Positions 35,878 to 45,267 of a stretch of 46,453 nt of DNA are shown one piece after another. Every line of letters begins with the position of its first letter. Positions within the stretch are counted from its first letter, which is position 1. The notes under the pieces were generated by a model. The model saw nothing but the letters and a program-made list of their open reading frames with translations. It was not told the origin of the DNA and searched no databases. Source of the stretch: Microbacterium testaceum (GTDB taxonomy: Bacteria > Actinomycetota > Actinomycetes > Actinomycetales > Microbacteriaceae); the NCBI RefSeq assembly GCF_003075375.1, contig NZ_QDFT01000026.1, positions 1 to 46,453 on the forward strand. The letters run 5' to 3'. Made by a program: the position numbers and the translations under genes.

Positions 35878-37223
35878 ACCTCGATCCTTCCACCTCGGGC
35901 GCCCGGTCGCCGCGCGCCCGAGACACCCGCGACAGCGGCGATGTCGTCGGCGAGAGTCCTCGCGGCTTCTTCGTCGAGGTCGTGCACGGTCAGGCGCAGG
36001 AACGAACCGCGCTCGCCCTCGCCCAGGAAGAACGGATCCCCCTCGCGGACCAGCCAGCCGCGGTGCATGAGGTCCTCGCGCACGCCCGCCGCCGGAACGG
36101 GCAGCGGCACCCAGAGGTTGAGGCCGTCGCCCGGCCGCACGGCGAGGCCGCGCGCGGTCAGAGCCTCGGCGAACGCCGCATTGCGGCGCGCGTAGTGCTC
36201 TGCGGCCTCTTCGATCCCGGCCCGCACCTCGTCGTCGGTGACGAGCGCGAGCGTCAACCGCTGCAGGATGTGGCTCACCCAGGTGGTGCCGGGGGTCAGG
36301 CGCACGCCCAGACCGTCGGCGGTGTCGGGATCGGATGCCGTGACGGCCAGGCACGTGTCGGGGCCGAGGAACTTCGACATCGACCGGATCCGCGCCCAGC
36401 GTCGCTGCGAAGGACCGATGACCGAGTGCAGCGGCGCACGCGAGAGGAGCGAGAAGTGATCGTCCTCGATCACCAGGACGTACGGATGCGCGGCCAGCAC
36501 CGCGCGCAACTGCGCGGCGCGTTCGGCGCTCAGGCTCGCTCCGGTCGGGTTGTGGGCGCGCGGGGTGCACACGACCGCGCGCACACCCGCAGCCAGCGCC
36601 GCGCGCAAGCCGTCCACCGTCATGCCCTCGGCATCCACCGGCACGGGGACGGCGCGATACCCGCCGGTACGGACCGTGTGCAGCGCCGAGAGGAAGCAGG
36701 GGTCTTCGAGGGCGACCGCGTCGTCGCGCTGCAGAGCTTGAGCGAGCAGACGCTCGATCGCGTCGCTCGCCCCGCTCGTGACCGTGATGCGCACGTCGTC
36801 CTGGGGGAGCTCCTCGGTCATCCACCCCCGGGCCCACGCCTCGAGACCCGGGTCGATCACGGGTTCTCCGTAAAGCACAGGGCGGGCGGAGCGTGCGAGG
36901 GCCGCGGTGGGGTCGGGGATGCGCGCGGGATCGGGGTTTCCGGTCCCGACGTCGCGCAGCACCGTGTCGGGCGCGTAGCCCTCTTGGGCGACGGCCGCGC
37001 GGTCGGCGACGCGCGTGCCTCCGCGCCCGCGCGCCTCGACCAGGCCGGCCTGCGCGAGCTGCCGGTAGGCCGCCACCACGGTGTTGCGGTTGACGCCGAG
37101 GTCGGTCGCGAGCGTGCGGACCGGTGGCAGCAGGGTGCCCGGCGCGAGCTCGCCGCGTTCGATGCGCGTGCGCAGATCGGCGGAGATCTCGGATGCCGAG
37201 CGCCCGGTGATGTCGATGGTCAT
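35874..37223 (-). CDS. pdxR: MocR-family transcriptional regulator (PdxR type)
   Basis: This 449-aa protein fuses a GntR winged HTH (about 1-75: [20 protein letters not shown] then [15 protein letters not shown]) to a fold-type I aminotransferase-like domain. The PLP-binding Lys is in [11 protein letters not shown], with NPTGASLS and [11 protein letters not shown] (Asp/Tyr-equivalent cofactor contacts, here His-Phe instead of the usual Tyr). Such MocR/PdxR proteins sense PLP and activate pdxST. Its position, divergent from pdxS and leading pdxY, strongly supports that role here. ATG 37223 is taken as the start. The intergenic region of 98 bp carries repeated half-sites. Confidence 0.88.
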   Translation of the reverse strand: MTIDITGRSASEISADLRTRIERGELAPGTLLPPVRTLATDLGVNRNTVVAAYRQLAQAGLVEARGRGGTRVADRAAVAQEGYAPDTVLRDVGTGNPDPARIPDPTAALARSARPVLYGEPVIDPGLEAWARGWMTEELPQDDVRITVTSGASDAIERLLAQALQRDDAVALEDPCFLSALHTVRTGGYRAVPVPVDAEGMTVDGLRAALAAGVRAVVCTPRAHNPTGASLSAERAAQLRAVLAAHPYVLVIEDDHFSLLSRAPLHSVIGPSQRRWARIRSMSKFLGPDTCLAVTASDPDTADGLGVRLTPGTTWVSHILQRLTLALVTDDEVRAGIEEAAEHYARRNAAFAEALTARGLAVRPGDGLNLWVPLPVPAAGVREDLMHRGWLVREGDPFFLGEGERGSFLRLTVHDLDEEAARTLADDIAAVAGVSGARRPGARGGRIEV

Positions 37224-37251
37224 ACGCCCCCAGAGTACGACCAGCCTATGT

Positions 37252-37283
37252 CCTGAGCCATGCTACGGTTTGGCCTAAGCCAA
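37252..37283. promoter_or_regulatory. Direct repeats between pdxR and pdxS (candidate PdxR site)
   Basis: CCTGAGCCA (37252-37260) and CCTAAGCCA (37274-37282) are 22 bp apart, two helical turns. The second is also inside the palindrome TTGGC-CTAA-GCCAA (37270-37283). Direct repeats at such spacing are typical of MocR-type operators. Confidence 0.6.
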
Positions 37284-37321
37284 TAATCGCGCCTCCCGAG
37301 CGCGCACGGATCGGAGTGGAC

Positions 37322-38195
<874 letters not shown>

Positions 38196-38206
<11 letters not shown>

Positions 38207-38816
38207 CGCTCTTCGCGTCGGGGTTCTCGCGCTGCAGGGCGACGTGCGCGAGCACCTCGCCGTGCTGCGCGCCCTCGGGGCGGACGCGCATCCCGTGCGT
38301 CGCCTCGAGGAACTCTCCGCCGTGGAGGGCCTCGTCCTCCCCGGCGGGGAGTCGAGCGTGATCGACAAGCTCGCCCGCGCCTTCGGCCTCTTCGATCCGA
38401 TCCGCGCCGCCATCGCGGACGGGATGCCGATGTACGGCACCTGCGCCGGCCTGATCCTGCTCGCCGACCGCATCGACGGGGCGATCACCGGTCAGCGCAC
38501 CTTCGGCGGCATCGACGCCCGTGTCGCACGCAACGCCTTCGGCAGCCAGACCGCGTCGTTCGAGACCGACCTCGACGTGCCCGCCCTCGGCGAGCCGCCG
38601 GTGCACGCCGCGTTCATCCGGGCCCCCGCGGTCGTCGAGTGGGGTCCGGATGCCGTGCCCCTGGCATCCCTCTCGGATGGACGCGTCGTGGCGATCGAGC
38701 AGGGCGCGCTGCTGGGTACCGCGTTCCACCCCGAATCGACGGGCGAGACGCGGTTCCACGACAGATTCCTCTCGCGCGTCCACAGCCGACGCGGCATCTC
38801 CGCCCCCGCGCTCTAG
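38196..38816 (+). CDS. pdxT: Pyridoxal 5'-phosphate synthase glutaminase subunit PdxT
   Basis: This 206-aa class I glutaminase hydrolyses glutamine and channels ammonia to Pdx[15 protein letters not shown] (8-21) is the family start, [16 protein letters not shown] (47-61) the oxyanion region, and the triad is Cys83 in [12 protein letters not shown] with His178 and Glu180 in AFHPESTGE. The GTG at 38196 lies inside the pdxS end (11-base overlap), implying translational coupling and equal stoichiometry, consistent with the 12:12 complex known for the family. The stop TAG is also the start of the -10-like hexamer of yebC. Confidence 0.95.
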
Positions 38817-38819
38817 ACT
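38814..38819 (+). promoter_or_regulatory. -10-like hexamer of yebC (leaderless), on the pdxT stop
   Basis: TAGACT starts with the pdxT stop codon and ends 7 nt before ATG 38827. Confidence 0.45.
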
Positions 38820-38826
38820 GGAAGCT

Positions 38827-39585
38827 ATGTCCGGACACTCCAAATGGGCCACGACCAAGCACAAGAAGGCGGTCATCGACTCCCGTCGCGCCAAGTCGTG
38901 GGCCAAGCTCATCAAGAACATCGAGGTCGCGGCGAAGCTCGGTGGAGCCGACCTCCAGGGCAACCCGACGCTCTTCGACGCCGTTCTGAAGGCCAAGAAG
39001 ACCTCGGTCCCCAAAGACAACATCGACCGTGCGATCAAGCGCGGCGCCGGCATCGGCGGCGAGGCCGTCGAGTACTCGTCGATCATGTACGAGGGCTACG
39101 GTCCCAACGGCGTCGCCTTCCTCATCGAGTGTCTGACCGACAACAAGAACCGCGCCGCGGCCGAGGTGCGCACCGCCCTCAGCCGTAACGGCGGCACCCT
39201 CGCCGATCCCGGCAGCGTCGCCTACAACTTCAGCCGCAAGGGCGTCATCGTCGTCCCCTCCGAGGGCACCACCGAAGACGACGTCATGCTCGCCGTGCTC
39301 GAGGCCGGCGCCGAAGAGGTCGAGCCGCACGGCGAGGGCTTCGGCGTCATCACCGAGGCGAGCGATCTGGTATCGGTGCGCTCCGCGCTGCAGGATGCCG
39401 GCATCGAGTACGACTCCGCCGACGTCGAGTTCGTCCCGTCCCTCAAGGTCGAGGTCGACGCCGACACCGCGCGCAAGGTCTTCCGCCTGATCGACGCCCT
39501 CGAAGACAGCGACGACGTGCAGAACGTCTACACGAACTTCGACATGACCCCCGAGGTCCAGGCCGAGCTCGAGAACGACGAGTAA
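38827..39585 (+). CDS. yebC: YebC/PmpR family protein
   Basis: This 252-aa protein of the YebC family has members described as DNA-binding regulators and, more recently, as translation factors that help ribosomes through proline stretches. It has the canonical start [20 protein letters not shown], then [11 protein letters not shown] and [20 protein letters not shown], with the acidic central domain [23 protein letters not shown] 38827 is set by the invariant N-terminus. The order yebC-ruvC-ruvA-ruvB is conserved widely, although here each of yebC, ruvC and ruvA seems to have its own leaderless promoter. Confidence 0.94.
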   Translation: MSGHSKWATTKHKKAVIDSRRAKSWAKLIKNIEVAAKLGGADLQGNPTLFDAVLKAKKTSVPKDNIDRAIKRGAGIGGEAVEYSSIMYEGYGPNGVAFLIECLTDNKNRAAAEVRTALSRNGGTLADPGSVAYNFSRKGVIVVPSEGTTEDDVMLAVLEAGAEEVEPHGEGFGVITEASDLVSVRSALQDAGIEYDSADVEFVPSLKVEVDADTARKVFRLIDALEDSDDVQNVYTNFDMTPEVQAELENDE

Positions 39586-39606
39586 GGGCGCGCCCTCTCT
39601 CGTGCA

Positions 39607-39637
39607 CACGGCCCCTGCGCTTAGCGTGGGGGCCGTG
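39607..39637 (+). promoter_or_regulatory. Hairpin overlapping the ruvC promoter and start codon
   Basis: CACGGCCCC (39607-39615) pairs with GGGGCCGTG (39629-39637); two G-T pairs and two further pairs extend the stem to 13 bp (39607-39619 with 39625-39637) around CTTAG. The right arm contains the ruvC GTG and part of the stem contains its TAGCGT element. Read-through RNA from yebC would fold and mask the start, whereas a leaderless RNA would lack the left arm. Confidence 0.5.
39622..39627 (+). promoter_or_regulatory. -10-like hexamer of ruvC (leaderless)
   Basis: TAGCGT ends 7 nt before GTG 39635 and has no Shine-Dalgarno after it. Confidence 0.45.
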
Positions 39638-40237
39638 TCCCGTTCTCTGCGCGTCCTCGGCATCGACCCCGGCCTCACCCGCTGCGGGATCGGCGTCGTC
39701 GACGTCGCACCCGACCGCACCGCGACGCTCGTCCACGTGGGCGTCGCGCGCTCGGCTCCCACCGACCCGATCGAGAAGCGCCTCGCGGCCATCGCCGCCG
39801 GCATCCGTTCCGTGCTCTCGACCCATGACCCGCAGGTCGTCGCCGTCGAGCGCGTCTTCGCGCAGAACAACCGTCACTCCGTGATGGGAACGGCGCAAGC
39901 GAGCGGTATCGCCCTGCTGCTGGCCGCGGAGCACGGCATCCCGGCCGCGACCCACACCCCCAGCGAGGTCAAGGCCGCGATCACGGGGTACGGCTCGGCC
40001 GACAAGCTGCAGGTGCAGACGATGGTCGCGCGCGTCCTGCGACTCGCCGAACTGCCTCAACCCGCGGATGCCGCGGACGCCCTCGCGATAGCGCTGTGCC
40101 ACGCGTGGCGCGGGGGAGCGGCATCCCCCTCGTCCGAGACGGCGCTCACCCCCGCTCAGCGCGCCTGGCGCGACGCCGAGAAGCGCCGCGGCCCCCTGCC
40201 CCGTGTCGCTCGAACACATGTACGAAGCGGCGCGTAG
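39635..40237 (+). CDS. ruvC: Crossover junction endodeoxyribonuclease RuvC
   Basis: This 200-aa Holliday junction resolvase nicks strands symmetrically in the RuvABC complex. The four acidic catalytic residues are visible: Asp11 in VLGIDPGLTRCG, Glu72 in VAVERVFAQNNRHSVMGTAQ, and Asp145/Asp148 in QPADAADALAIALCHAW. THTPSEVKAAITGYGSADK is the DNA-contact segment. GTG 39635 is chosen because the family starts just before RVLGIDPG and the leaderless -10 fits; the ATG-less frame upstream is not conserved. A basic C-terminal tail of about 35 residues is longer than in E. coli. Confidence 0.94.
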   Translation: MSRSLRVLGIDPGLTRCGIGVVDVAPDRTATLVHVGVARSAPTDPIEKRLAAIAAGIRSVLSTHDPQVVAVERVFAQNNRHSVMGTAQASGIALLLAAEHGIPAATHTPSEVKAAITGYGSADKLQVQTMVARVLRLAELPQPADAADALAIALCHAWRGGAASPSSETALTPAQRAWRDAEKRRGPLPRVARTHVRSGA

Positions 40238-40240
40238 GCT
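40235..40240 (+). promoter_or_regulatory. -10-like hexamer of ruvA (leaderless)
   Basis: TAGGCT starts with the ruvC stop TAG and ends 6 nt before ATG 40247, the same design as pdxT/yebC. Confidence 0.42.
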
Positions 40241-40246
40241 GGTCGC

Positions 40247-40867
40247 ATGATCTCTTCGTTGCACGGTGCGGTGGCGCACGTCGCCGACGATTCATTGGTC
40301 GTCGTCGTCGGGGGAGTCGGATTCTCGGTCGCCGTGACGGCGCAGACGGCGCGCGTGCTGCACGTGGGCGACGACGTCCACCTGCACACGAACCTCATCG
40401 TCCGCGAGGACGCCCTGTCGCTGTTCGGGTTCGACACCCGCGAGGAGCTCACCGTCTTCACTCAGCTGATCAGCGTGACGGGGGTCGGACCCAAGTCCGC
40501 CCTCGGCGTGCTGTCGTCGCTGACCGTCCCGCAGATCGCGCAGGCGGTGGCGGACGACGACGACGCCCCCTTCCGCCGGGTGTCGGGCATCGGCCCCAAG
40601 ACCGCCAAGCTGATCGTGGTCCAGCTCGCGGGAAAGCTCGCCGTCGTGCCCGCCGCCGCCCCCGCCGCCCTCCCGACGCAGGGAGAGGTGCCGATGCAGG
40701 TCACGCAGGCGCTCATCGGCCTGGGCTGGAACGAGCGCACCGCGGCCGAGGCCGTGGCATCCGTCACCGAGAACGCCTCCGAGGCCGACCGCGCCTCGGT
40801 GCAGTCGCTGCTCCGACTCACGCTCGCGCTGCTCGGCCCCGCCCGCAAGGAGACCGTGGGTGGCTGA
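40247..40867 (+). CDS. ruvA: Holliday junction DNA helicase subunit RuvA
   Basis: This 206-aa protein binds four-way junctions as a tetramer and loads RuvB. The N-terminal OB-fold ([20 protein letters not shown], then [20 protein letters not shown] and LFGF) is followed by two helix-hairpin-helix motifs: [19 protein letters not shown] (about 75-95) and [20 protein letters not shown] (about 108-128). The C-terminal three-helix domain ([20 protein letters not shown]), which binds RuvB, comes after a short Ala/Pro linker. It overlaps ruvB by 8 bases. Confidence 0.95.
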   Translation: MISSLHGAVAHVADDSLVVVVGGVGFSVAVTAQTARVLHVGDDVHLHTNLIVREDALSLFGFDTREELTVFTQLISVTGVGPKSALGVLSSLTVPQIAQAVADDDDAPFRRVSGIGPKTAKLIVVQLAGKLAVVPAAAPAALPTQGEVPMQVTQALIGLGWNERTAAEAVASVTENASEADRASVQSLLRLTLALLGPARKETVGG

Positions 40868-41906
40868 CGTCCGCGACGCCGGCACCCCCGACGACGAGAC
40901 CGAGCTCGCGATCGAGGGGGCCCTGCGGCCCGCCTCGCTCGACGAGTTCGTCGGCCAGCACAAGGTGCGCGGTCAGCTGCAGCTGCTGCTCGATGCCGCG
41001 CGCATCCAGCAGCGCTCGCCCGACCACATCCTGCTGTCGGGCCCACCCGGACTCGGCAAGACCACGCTCGCGATGATCGTCGCCCACGAGAGCGGTCGGC
41101 CCCTGCGACTGTCGAGCGGTCCGGCGATCCAGCACGCCGGCGATCTCGCCGCCCTGCTGTCGTCATTGACGCCCGGCGAGGTCCTCTTCATCGACGAGAT
41201 CCACCGCATGGCCCGGTCCGCCGAAGAGATGCTGTACCTCGCGATGGAGGACTTCCGCATCGACATCATGGTGGGCAAGGGCGCGGGGGCGACGAGCATC
41301 CCCCTCGACCTGGCCCCCTTCACCCTCGTGGGGGCGACCACGCGCGCGGGGCTCCTCCCCAACCCCCTGCGCGACAGATTCGGCTTCACGGCGCACCTCG
41401 AGTACTACGAACCCGAGGAGCTCGAGCAGGTGGTCCAGCGCTCGGCGTCGATGCTCGACGTCGGCCTGCCCGGCACCGCGCGGTCCGAGATCGCCCGGCG
41501 CTCGCGCGGAACGCCCCGCATCGCCAACCGCCTGCTGCGTCGCGTGCGCGACTACCTGGTCGTGAACGGACCCTCCGCCGGTTCCGACGACGGGCACGCG
41601 GACGTCCGGGTCGTCGGCGCCGCCCTCGACCTCTACGACGTCGACGCGATCGGACTGGACCGCCTCGACCGCGCCGTCCTGGACGCTCTCGTCCGCCGGT
41701 TCCGCGGGGGACCGGTCGGGCTGAGCACGCTCGCGGTGTCCGTGGGCGAAGAGCCCGAGACGATCGAATCCGTCGTCGAGCCGTACCTCGTGCGCATCGG
41801 CTTCATGGGTCGAACGCCCCGCGGCCGCGTGGCCACGCCCGAGGCCTACGACCACCTGGGCGCCCCCCACCCCGACGGGCTGCTCCGGTTCGGTCAGGGG
41901 TCATGA
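40860..41906 (+). CDS. ruvB: Holliday junction branch migration ATPase RuvB
   Basis: This 348-aa AAA+ hexameric motor drives branch migration. Walker A is [14 protein letters not shown] (58-71), Walker [11 protein letters not shown] (108-117), sensor 1 LVGATTRAG, and the arginine finger is near LRDRFGF. The C-terminal winged helix ([20 protein letters not shown]) binds DNA. GTG 40860 is supported by AAGGAG at 40846-40851. It is the last gene of ruvCAB; a TATACT promoter for yajC follows at once. Confidence 0.96.
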   Translation: MADVRDAGTPDDETELAIEGALRPASLDEFVGQHKVRGQLQLLLDAARIQQRSPDHILLSGPPGLGKTTLAMIVAHESGRPLRLSSGPAIQHAGDLAALLSSLTPGEVLFIDEIHRMARSAEEMLYLAMEDFRIDIMVGKGAGATSIPLDLAPFTLVGATTRAGLLPNPLRDRFGFTAHLEYYEPEELEQVVQRSASMLDVGLPGTARSEIARRSRGTPRIANRLLRRVRDYLVVNGPSAGSDDGHADVRVVGAALDLYDVDAIGLDRLDRAVLDALVRRFRGGPVGLSTLAVSVGEEPETIESVVEPYLVRIGFMGRTPRGRVATPEAYDHLGAPHPDGLLRFGQGS

Positions 41907-41908
41907 CC

Positions 41909-41914
41909 TATACT
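41909..41914 (+). promoter_or_regulatory. -10 element of the yajC-secDF operon
   Basis: TATACT, directly after the ruvB stop and 74 nt before yajC ATG, is a near-consensus -10. No clear -35 is seen at 17 bp. The leader ends with GAAAGG ahead of yajC. Confidence 0.5.
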
Positions 41915-41987
41915 CGGCGAGGGATTCCCCGACCCCCGCTAGGCAGTGCCGCACGGCGCGCCTGATTTCGAAAGGTGCACCGCCTCG

Positions 41988-42440
41988 ATGGATATCGCCC
42001 GGTTCTTCTCCGACTACGGTCTCATCATCCTGCTCATCGGCCTGCTGGTCTTCATGTTCTACAGCTCGCGCCGTCGCATGCAGAAGCAGAAGGCCGAGCT
42101 CGAGAAGAAGGCCCGTGAGACCGTGCCCGGCGCCGAGGTGCTGCTGCAGGGCGGCCTCTACGGCACCATCGTCGACTACGACGGTGAGGACCTCGACAAG
42201 CCCGCCCTGGTCGAGATCGCCCCGGGCGTCGTCATCAAGGTGCACAGCCAGGCCGTCCTGCGCATCGTCGACCCCGTCGAGGGCGCCGTGACCGAGGACG
42301 AGTACATCGAGGCCGAAGAGGCCGAGGCAGAGTACGTCGCGGGCGTCGCCGACGGCGACATCACCTCGATCAGCGACGACAAGCGCTCCTCCCGCGCCAC
42401 CGACGCCGACCGCGACGACAAGGACCGCCCCGCGGTCTGA
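41988..42440 (+). CDS. yajC: Preprotein translocase subunit YajC
   Basis: This 150-aa single-pass membrane protein is an accessory to SecDF. The membrane helix YGLIILLIGLLVFMFYSSRR (about 9-28) is followed by the conserved cytoplasmic domain (RRMQKQKAELEKKARETVPG, then GLYGTIVDYDGE and APGVVIKVHSQAVLRIV). A long acidic tail (EYIEAEEAEAEYVAG onward) is typical of actinobacterial YajC. The start is ATG 41988, with GAAAGG some 15 nt upstream; the in-frame ATG at 41946 is not family-like. It is followed by secD after 44 bp. Confidence 0.92.
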   Translation: MDIARFFSDYGLIILLIGLLVFMFYSSRRRMQKQKAELEKKARETVPGAEVLLQGGLYGTIVDYDGEDLDKPALVEIAPGVVIKVHSQAVLRIVDPVEGAVTEDEYIEAEEAEAEYVAGVADGDITSISDDKRSSRATDADRDDKDRPAV

Positions 42441-42484
42441 CCGACCCGACTTTCCCGTTCACCGCCGCATAGAAAGCCGACTCC

Positions 42485-44191
42485 GTGGCGCCCTCAACAC
42501 CCGTCCGTCACGCCTGGCGCGTCTTGACCGGATTGCTCGCCATCACCGGCGTGCTCTTCGGCATCAACGCGCTGGGCGTGTACGTCTACAACGCCAGTTC
42601 CTGGAGCCCCGAGCTCGCGCTCGACCTCCAGGGCGGCACGCAGATCATCCTGCAGGCCCAGACCACCGACGGCGCTGCGCCCGACGCCGAGCAGCTTCAG
42701 CAGGCCGTCACGATCATCCGCCAGCGCGTCGACGCCTCGGGCGTCGGCGAGGCCGACGTGGCCACCGAGGGCGGACGCAACATCGTCGTGCAGATCCCCG
42801 GTCAGGCCGACGACGCCACGCGCGAGCGCATCCAGAGCTCGGCGCAGCTCCAGCTGCGACCGGTGCTGTTCGCCGGTTCGCCCGCCACGACGTTCGTGGG
42901 GGAGGACGGGCAGTCGACGCCGTACCCCATGCCCGATCCGAGCCTGCCGGCCACGCCGACGGCATCGCCGACCAACGCCAGCGACCCGGCGTACATCACC
43001 CCCGCGCTCCAGGCCCAGTTCCTGGCATACGACTGCGCCAACCCGCCGAGCAACCCCGCCCAGGCGCCCACGGACCAGCCGCTCATCACCTGCGGACTGA
43101 ACGACGGACAGAAGTACATCCTGGGCCCCGTCGAGCTCGACGGCACCGACATCACCGACGCGACCAACGGCCAGGAGCAGAACACCGGCCGCTGGGCGGT
43201 CAACCTGGCGTTCAACGACCAGGGCACCCAGACCTTCGGCGAGATCAGCCAGCGCCTGTACGGCGCCCAGGCTCCGCTCAACCAGTTCGCCTTCGTCCTC
43301 GACGGCAGCGTTCTCTCGGCGCCGTCGATGAACGGCATCATCCTCGACGGCCGCCCCAGCATCACCGGGTCGTTCACGCAGGAGTCCTCGAAGGCCCTCG
43401 CCGACCAGCTCAAGTACGGTGCCCTGCCCCTGAGCTTCCAGGTCGTCAGCAGCGACACCGTCTCGGCGACGCTGGGCTCCCAGCAGCTGCAGGTCGGCTT
43501 CATCGCCGGTCTGATCGGTCTGGGCCTCGTCGCGATCTACTCGCTCATCGTCTACCGCGCGCTGGGGACGGTGATCATCGCCTCCCTCGCCGTGATGGCG
43601 GTACTGACCTACCTGGCGCTGTGCATCCTGGCCTGGCGCGCCGGCTTCCGCCTGTCGCTCGCCGGCGTCGCGGGTCTGATCGTGACCATCGGCTTCACCG
43701 CCGACTCGTTCATCGTCTACTTCGAACGCATCCGCGACGAGCTGCGCGACGGCAAGTCGATCACGGCCGCGGTCGAAGACGGCTGGTCGCGCGCGAAGCG
43801 GACGATCTACATCTCGAAGTCGATCAACGTCCTCGCCGCGGTGGTGCTGTACATCCTCGCGGATGCCACGGTGAAGGGCTTCGCGTTCACGCTCGGCCTC
43901 ACGACGGCGATCGACGTCCTGATCTTCATCCTGTTCACCCACCCGGTGATGCAGCTGCTCGCCCGCACGCGCTTCTTCGGCTCGGGCCACCCGCTCTCGG
44001 GCATGGACCCCAACGCCCTCGGCGCGGTCTACCGCGGCCGGGCGCAGTTCCGGACCCCCGTGGCGGATGCCGGTCGCGCCAAGCGCTCGCGCGGCGAGGC
44101 CGCCCGTCGCCAGACGATCGCCGAACGCAAGCAGGCGGAGCTGGCCGCCGCCCGCGGCGATAGCCGCTCCACGAAGGGGGGAGACGACTGA
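42485..44191 (+). CDS. secD: Protein translocase subunit SecD
   Basis: This 568-aa RND-type membrane protein, with SecF, uses proton motive force to complete protein export. One N-terminal helix (VLTGLLAITGVLFGINALGV), then the D1 motif LALDLQGGTQIIL (about 39-51), a large periplasmic P1 domain with an actinobacterial Pro/Thr-rich insert (about 140-180), and five more helices with D4-type VTIGFTADSFIVYFERIRDE. The tail is basic (KRSRGEAARRQTIAERKQAE). The start is GTG 42485. It overlaps secF by one base. Confidence 0.95.
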   Translation: MAPSTPVRHAWRVLTGLLAITGVLFGINALGVYVYNASSWSPELALDLQGGTQIILQAQTTDGAAPDAEQLQQAVTIIRQRVDASGVGEADVATEGGRNIVVQIPGQADDATRERIQSSAQLQLRPVLFAGSPATTFVGEDGQSTPYPMPDPSLPATPTASPTNASDPAYITPALQAQFLAYDCANPPSNPAQAPTDQPLITCGLNDGQKYILGPVELDGTDITDATNGQEQNTGRWAVNLAFNDQGTQTFGEISQRLYGAQAPLNQFAFVLDGSVLSAPSMNGIILDGRPSITGSFTQESSKALADQLKYGALPLSFQVVSSDTVSATLGSQQLQVGFIAGLIGLGLVAIYSLIVYRALGTVIIASLAVMAVLTYLALCILAWRAGFRLSLAGVAGLIVTIGFTADSFIVYFERIRDELRDGKSITAAVEDGWSRAKRTIYISKSINVLAAVVLYILADATVKGFAFTLGLTTAIDVLIFILFTHPVMQLLARTRFFGSGHPLSGMDPNALGAVYRGRAQFRTPVADAGRAKRSRGEAARRQTIAERKQAELAAARGDSRSTKGGDD

Positions 44192-45177
44192 TGCGCTCCA
44201 TGTCGCAGCTCGGCAACGACCTGTACTCGGGCAAGACGTCCTTCCCGTTCGTCCAGCGTCGTCGCCTGTGGTTCATCATCGCCGCGGTCCTCGTGATCGG
44301 CGCCGCGCTGGTGCCGCTGTTCCGCCCCGTGCAGTTCTCCATCGAGTTCACCGGCGGTTCGCAGTTCACGGTGTCCAACCCGGCATCCTTCGATCAGGGT
44401 CTGGCGACCCAGGCCGTCACGTCGGTCGTACCGGGTGCGACCACGCGTGTGACCACGATCAGCGATCAGGCCATCCGCGTGCAGACCGACCAGCTCGGTC
44501 CCGACGAGACGCAGGCGGTCTCTGCCGCCCTGTCCACCACGTACGAGGTGCCGCGTTCCGAGGTCACCGACTCGTTCATCGGCCCGACCTGGGGTGCGGA
44601 CGTCACCCGGCAGTCGCTGTGGGGTCTGTCGATCTTCCTCGCGCTGACGTTCCTGATCCTCGCGCTGTACTTCCGCACGTGGAAGATGTCGGTCGCCGCG
44701 ATCATCGGTCTCGTCGACGTCCTCGTGATCACGATCGGCGTGTACGCCGTGTTCGGTTTCGAGATCTCTCCGGCAGCCGTCATCGGCTTCCTCACGATCC
44801 TCTCGTACGCGCTCTACGACACCACCGTCGTCTTCGACAAGGTGCGCGAGAACACCCGTGAGGACGGCGAGATCTCGGGGCGCACGTTCGCCGAGTCGGT
44901 CAACCTGGCCGCCAACCAGACGCTGATCCGCTCGATCAACACGACGGTCGTCGCCATCCTGCCGGTCGGTGCGATCCTCTTCATCGGCGTCCCCCTGGGG
45001 GCGCGCACGCTGAGCGACATCTCGCTGTCGATCTTCGTCGGCACGATCGTCGCGGCCTACTCGACGCTGTTCGTCGCCGTGCCGATGTACGCGCTGCTGC
45101 GCGAGAAGGAGAAGCCGATCGCCCAGCGCGACGGTCGCGTCCGCGCCGCGCGCGAGAAGGCCGGCGTCCCGGCCTGA
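44191..45177 (+). CDS. secF: Protein translocase subunit SecF
   Basis: This 328-aa partner of SecD has six helices. LWFIIAAVLVIGAALVPLFR is the first, then the family motif FSIEFTGGSQFTV (FTGG). A short periplasmic domain follows, then the block ALYDTTVVFDKVRENTRE (about 208-225), which carries the conserved Asp/Arg of the proton path. SINTTVVAILPVGAILFIG and LSIFVGTIVAAYSTLFVAVP close it. ATG 44191 shares one base with the secD stop. In Mycobacterium an apt gene lies between secF and relA; here a terminator and then the RSH gene follow directly. Confidence 0.95.
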   Translation: MRSMSQLGNDLYSGKTSFPFVQRRRLWFIIAAVLVIGAALVPLFRPVQFSIEFTGGSQFTVSNPASFDQGLATQAVTSVVPGATTRVTTISDQAIRVQTDQLGPDETQAVSAALSTTYEVPRSEVTDSFIGPTWGADVTRQSLWGLSIFLALTFLILALYFRTWKMSVAAIIGLVDVLVITIGVYAVFGFEISPAAVIGFLTILSYALYDTTVVFDKVRENTREDGEISGRTFAESVNLAANQTLIRSINTTVVAILPVGAILFIGVPLGARTLSDISLSIFVGTIVAAYSTLFVAVPMYALLREKEKPIAQRDGRVRAAREKAGVPA

Positions 45178-45196
45178 CGCCGCAACCCGCTCCCGC

Positions 45197-45229
45197 CCCC
45201 GCGCGGCCCGCTCACCGGGCCGCGCGGGG
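45197..45229 (+). terminator. Terminator after secF
   Basis: A perfect 14-bp GC-only stem (45197-45210 with 45216-45229) with loop CTCAC lies 19 bp past the secF stop and 2 bp before the next promoter element. Confidence 0.85.
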
Positions 45230-45231
45230 CA

Positions 45232-45237
45232 TAGACT
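45232..45237 (+). promoter_or_regulatory. -10-like hexamer of relA
   Basis: TAGACT directly after the terminator is followed by a leader of about 25 nt with GAGGAAGG before ATG 45268. Confidence 0.4.
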
Positions 45238-45267
45238 TGTCCGACTGGCCGTGAGGAAGGTGTGGCG

